Assembly: GCA_900764215.1 (NCBI GenBank)
Contig: CAAFNI010000215.1
Coordinates: 1-6,700, forward strand
Direction of reading: 5' to 3'
DNA length: 6,700 nucleotides
DNA from: an uncultured Sutterella sp.
GTDB lineage: Bacteria > Pseudomonadota > Gammaproteobacteria > Burkholderiales > Burkholderiaceae_F
Shown: positions 6,247-6,700 of the stretch, piece after piece
Numbering within the stretch: position 1 is the first letter of the stretch
Layout of the letters: every line of letters begins with the position of its first letter
Made by a program: the position numbers and the translations under genes
The notes under the pieces: model-generated
What the model saw: only the letters and a program-made list of their open reading frames with translations
The model's database searches: none
Told to the model about the DNA's origin: nothing

Positions 6247-6699
6247 TCACTTTGCGCTTTCGGCCATGGCCGGCGCGACGCGTCCTATCGAACCCGCGCC
6301 CATCGTAACGACGACGTCTCCGTCCCGCACCATGGCGGCAATGGCGCCGGCGACGCCCTCGACAGGCACGACAACCGGACGATGGAAGCCCTTTCCGGCA
6401 ATGGCCGCCGCAAGGTGCTCGCTGTCCGCGCCCGAGATCGGCGCCTCTCCCGCCGGATAGACCTCCGCGAGCACGAGACCGTCGATGTCCTTGAGGACAT
6501 CGACGAACATGTCGAAGCAGTCGCGCGTGCGCGTGTAGCGGTGAGGCTGAAAGGCTACGATGACGCGCTTTCCGGGCCACGCGCCCCGCACGGCTGCCAG
6601 CGTCGCCGCCATTTCGTGCGGATGATGGCCATAGTCGTCAATGAGCCTGTAGCGGCCCGTCACGCTGCAGTCGGGGGCACGCACGCGCCGTTCGCCGTA
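6247..6699 (-). CDS. murC: UDP-N-acetylmuramate--L-alanine ligase MurC, C-terminal part
   Basis: MurC is the cytoplasmic ATP-dependent ligase that adds L-alanine to UDP-MurNAc, starting the peptide stem of peptidoglycan. Only the last 150 residues or so are in the window, and the frame is open through the right edge. The visible part begins 'YGERRVRAPDCSVTG', the family's F-x-G-x-x-R-R region, and continues with 'LIDDYGHHPHEM', the conserved D-D-Y-G-H-H-P motif of the C-terminal domain. 'FQPHRYTRTRD' and 'AEVYPAGEAPISGADS' follow, both highly conserved in MurC and absent from MurD/E/F in this form. 'GAGSIGRVAPAMAES' near the end matches the usual MurC C-terminus. The protein ends 'ESAK', slightly shorter than the E. 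coli tail. A GTG at 6682-6684 is internal and not a start, because conserved coding continues upstream of it. ddlB follows after 59 nt in the same direction, the normal dcw order. Confidence 0.96.
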   Translation of the reverse strand, partial: YGERRVRAPDCSVTGRYRLIDDYGHHPHEMAATLAAVRGAWPGKRVIVAFQPHRYTRTRDCFDMFVDVLKDIDGLVLAEVYPAGEAPISGADSEHLAAAIAGKGFHRPVVVPVEGVAGAIAAMVRDGDVVVTMGAGSIGRVAPAMAESAK

Positions 6700-6700
6700 C

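Noticed and set aside
4901..6460. Long plus-strand open frame (519 codons) opposite ftsQ and ddlB
   Set aside because: It runs antisense to two well-supported genes with strong motifs. Its predicted protein is Arg/Ala/His-rich low-complexity sequence typical of mirror frames in GC-rich DNA. No family resemblance.

Overview
This window is the 3' end of a bacterial division and cell-wall (dcw) cluster. It reads leftwards on the minus strand in the order murC (C-terminal part only) - ddlB - ftsQ - ftsA - ftsZ - lpxC. One unrelated gene of unknown function enters from the left edge on the plus strand and meets lpxC tail to tail. The DNA is GC-rich, with C/G-ending codons in all genes. The gene order, with lpxC directly after ftsZ, and LpxC itself point to a Gram-negative proteobacterium. 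FtsZ features such as 'LGSTGLGAGARPEVG' and 'VILNEKL' resemble betaproteobacterial FtsZ. Burkholderiales, perhaps Sutterellaceae-like, is my best guess, but it rests on remembered family features and not on a search.

Layout. 2-838 (+): 3' part of an unrecognised, charged, helix-rich protein, open to the left edge. 823-1743 (-): lpxC, first committed step of lipid A synthesis. 1744-1824: ftsZ-lpxC gap with a GC-rich hairpin followed by a short U run, ending about 20 nt before the lpxC start. 1825-2961 (-): ftsZ. 2962-3056: AT-richer leader of ftsZ with one weak promoter-like hexamer. 3057-4289 (-): ftsA. 4273-5214 (-): ftsQ, overlapping the ftsA start by 17 nt. 5255-6187 (-): ddlB. 6188-6246: AT-rich gap with a short direct repeat. 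6247-6699 (-): murC C-terminal domain, cut by the right edge.

The genes form one functional chain. MurC and Ddl make the UDP-MurNAc-L-Ala and D-Ala-D-Ala parts of the peptidoglycan precursor. FtsQ, FtsA and FtsZ build the divisome: FtsZ is the cytoskeletal polymer, FtsA its membrane tether, and FtsQ the inner-membrane scaffold. LpxC starts lipid A synthesis for the outer membrane. Short gaps and one overlap indicate co-transcription, with possible re-tuning before ftsZ and before lpxC.

Nothing here looks like a mobile element, CRISPR array, RNA gene or a clearly new system. The points most worth a second look are the unidentified plus-strand gene with its convergent overlap, the hairpin/attenuator before lpxC, the start of ftsA (a good Shine-Dalgarno placed for a CTG rather than the ATG), and the blunt C-terminus of FtsZ.
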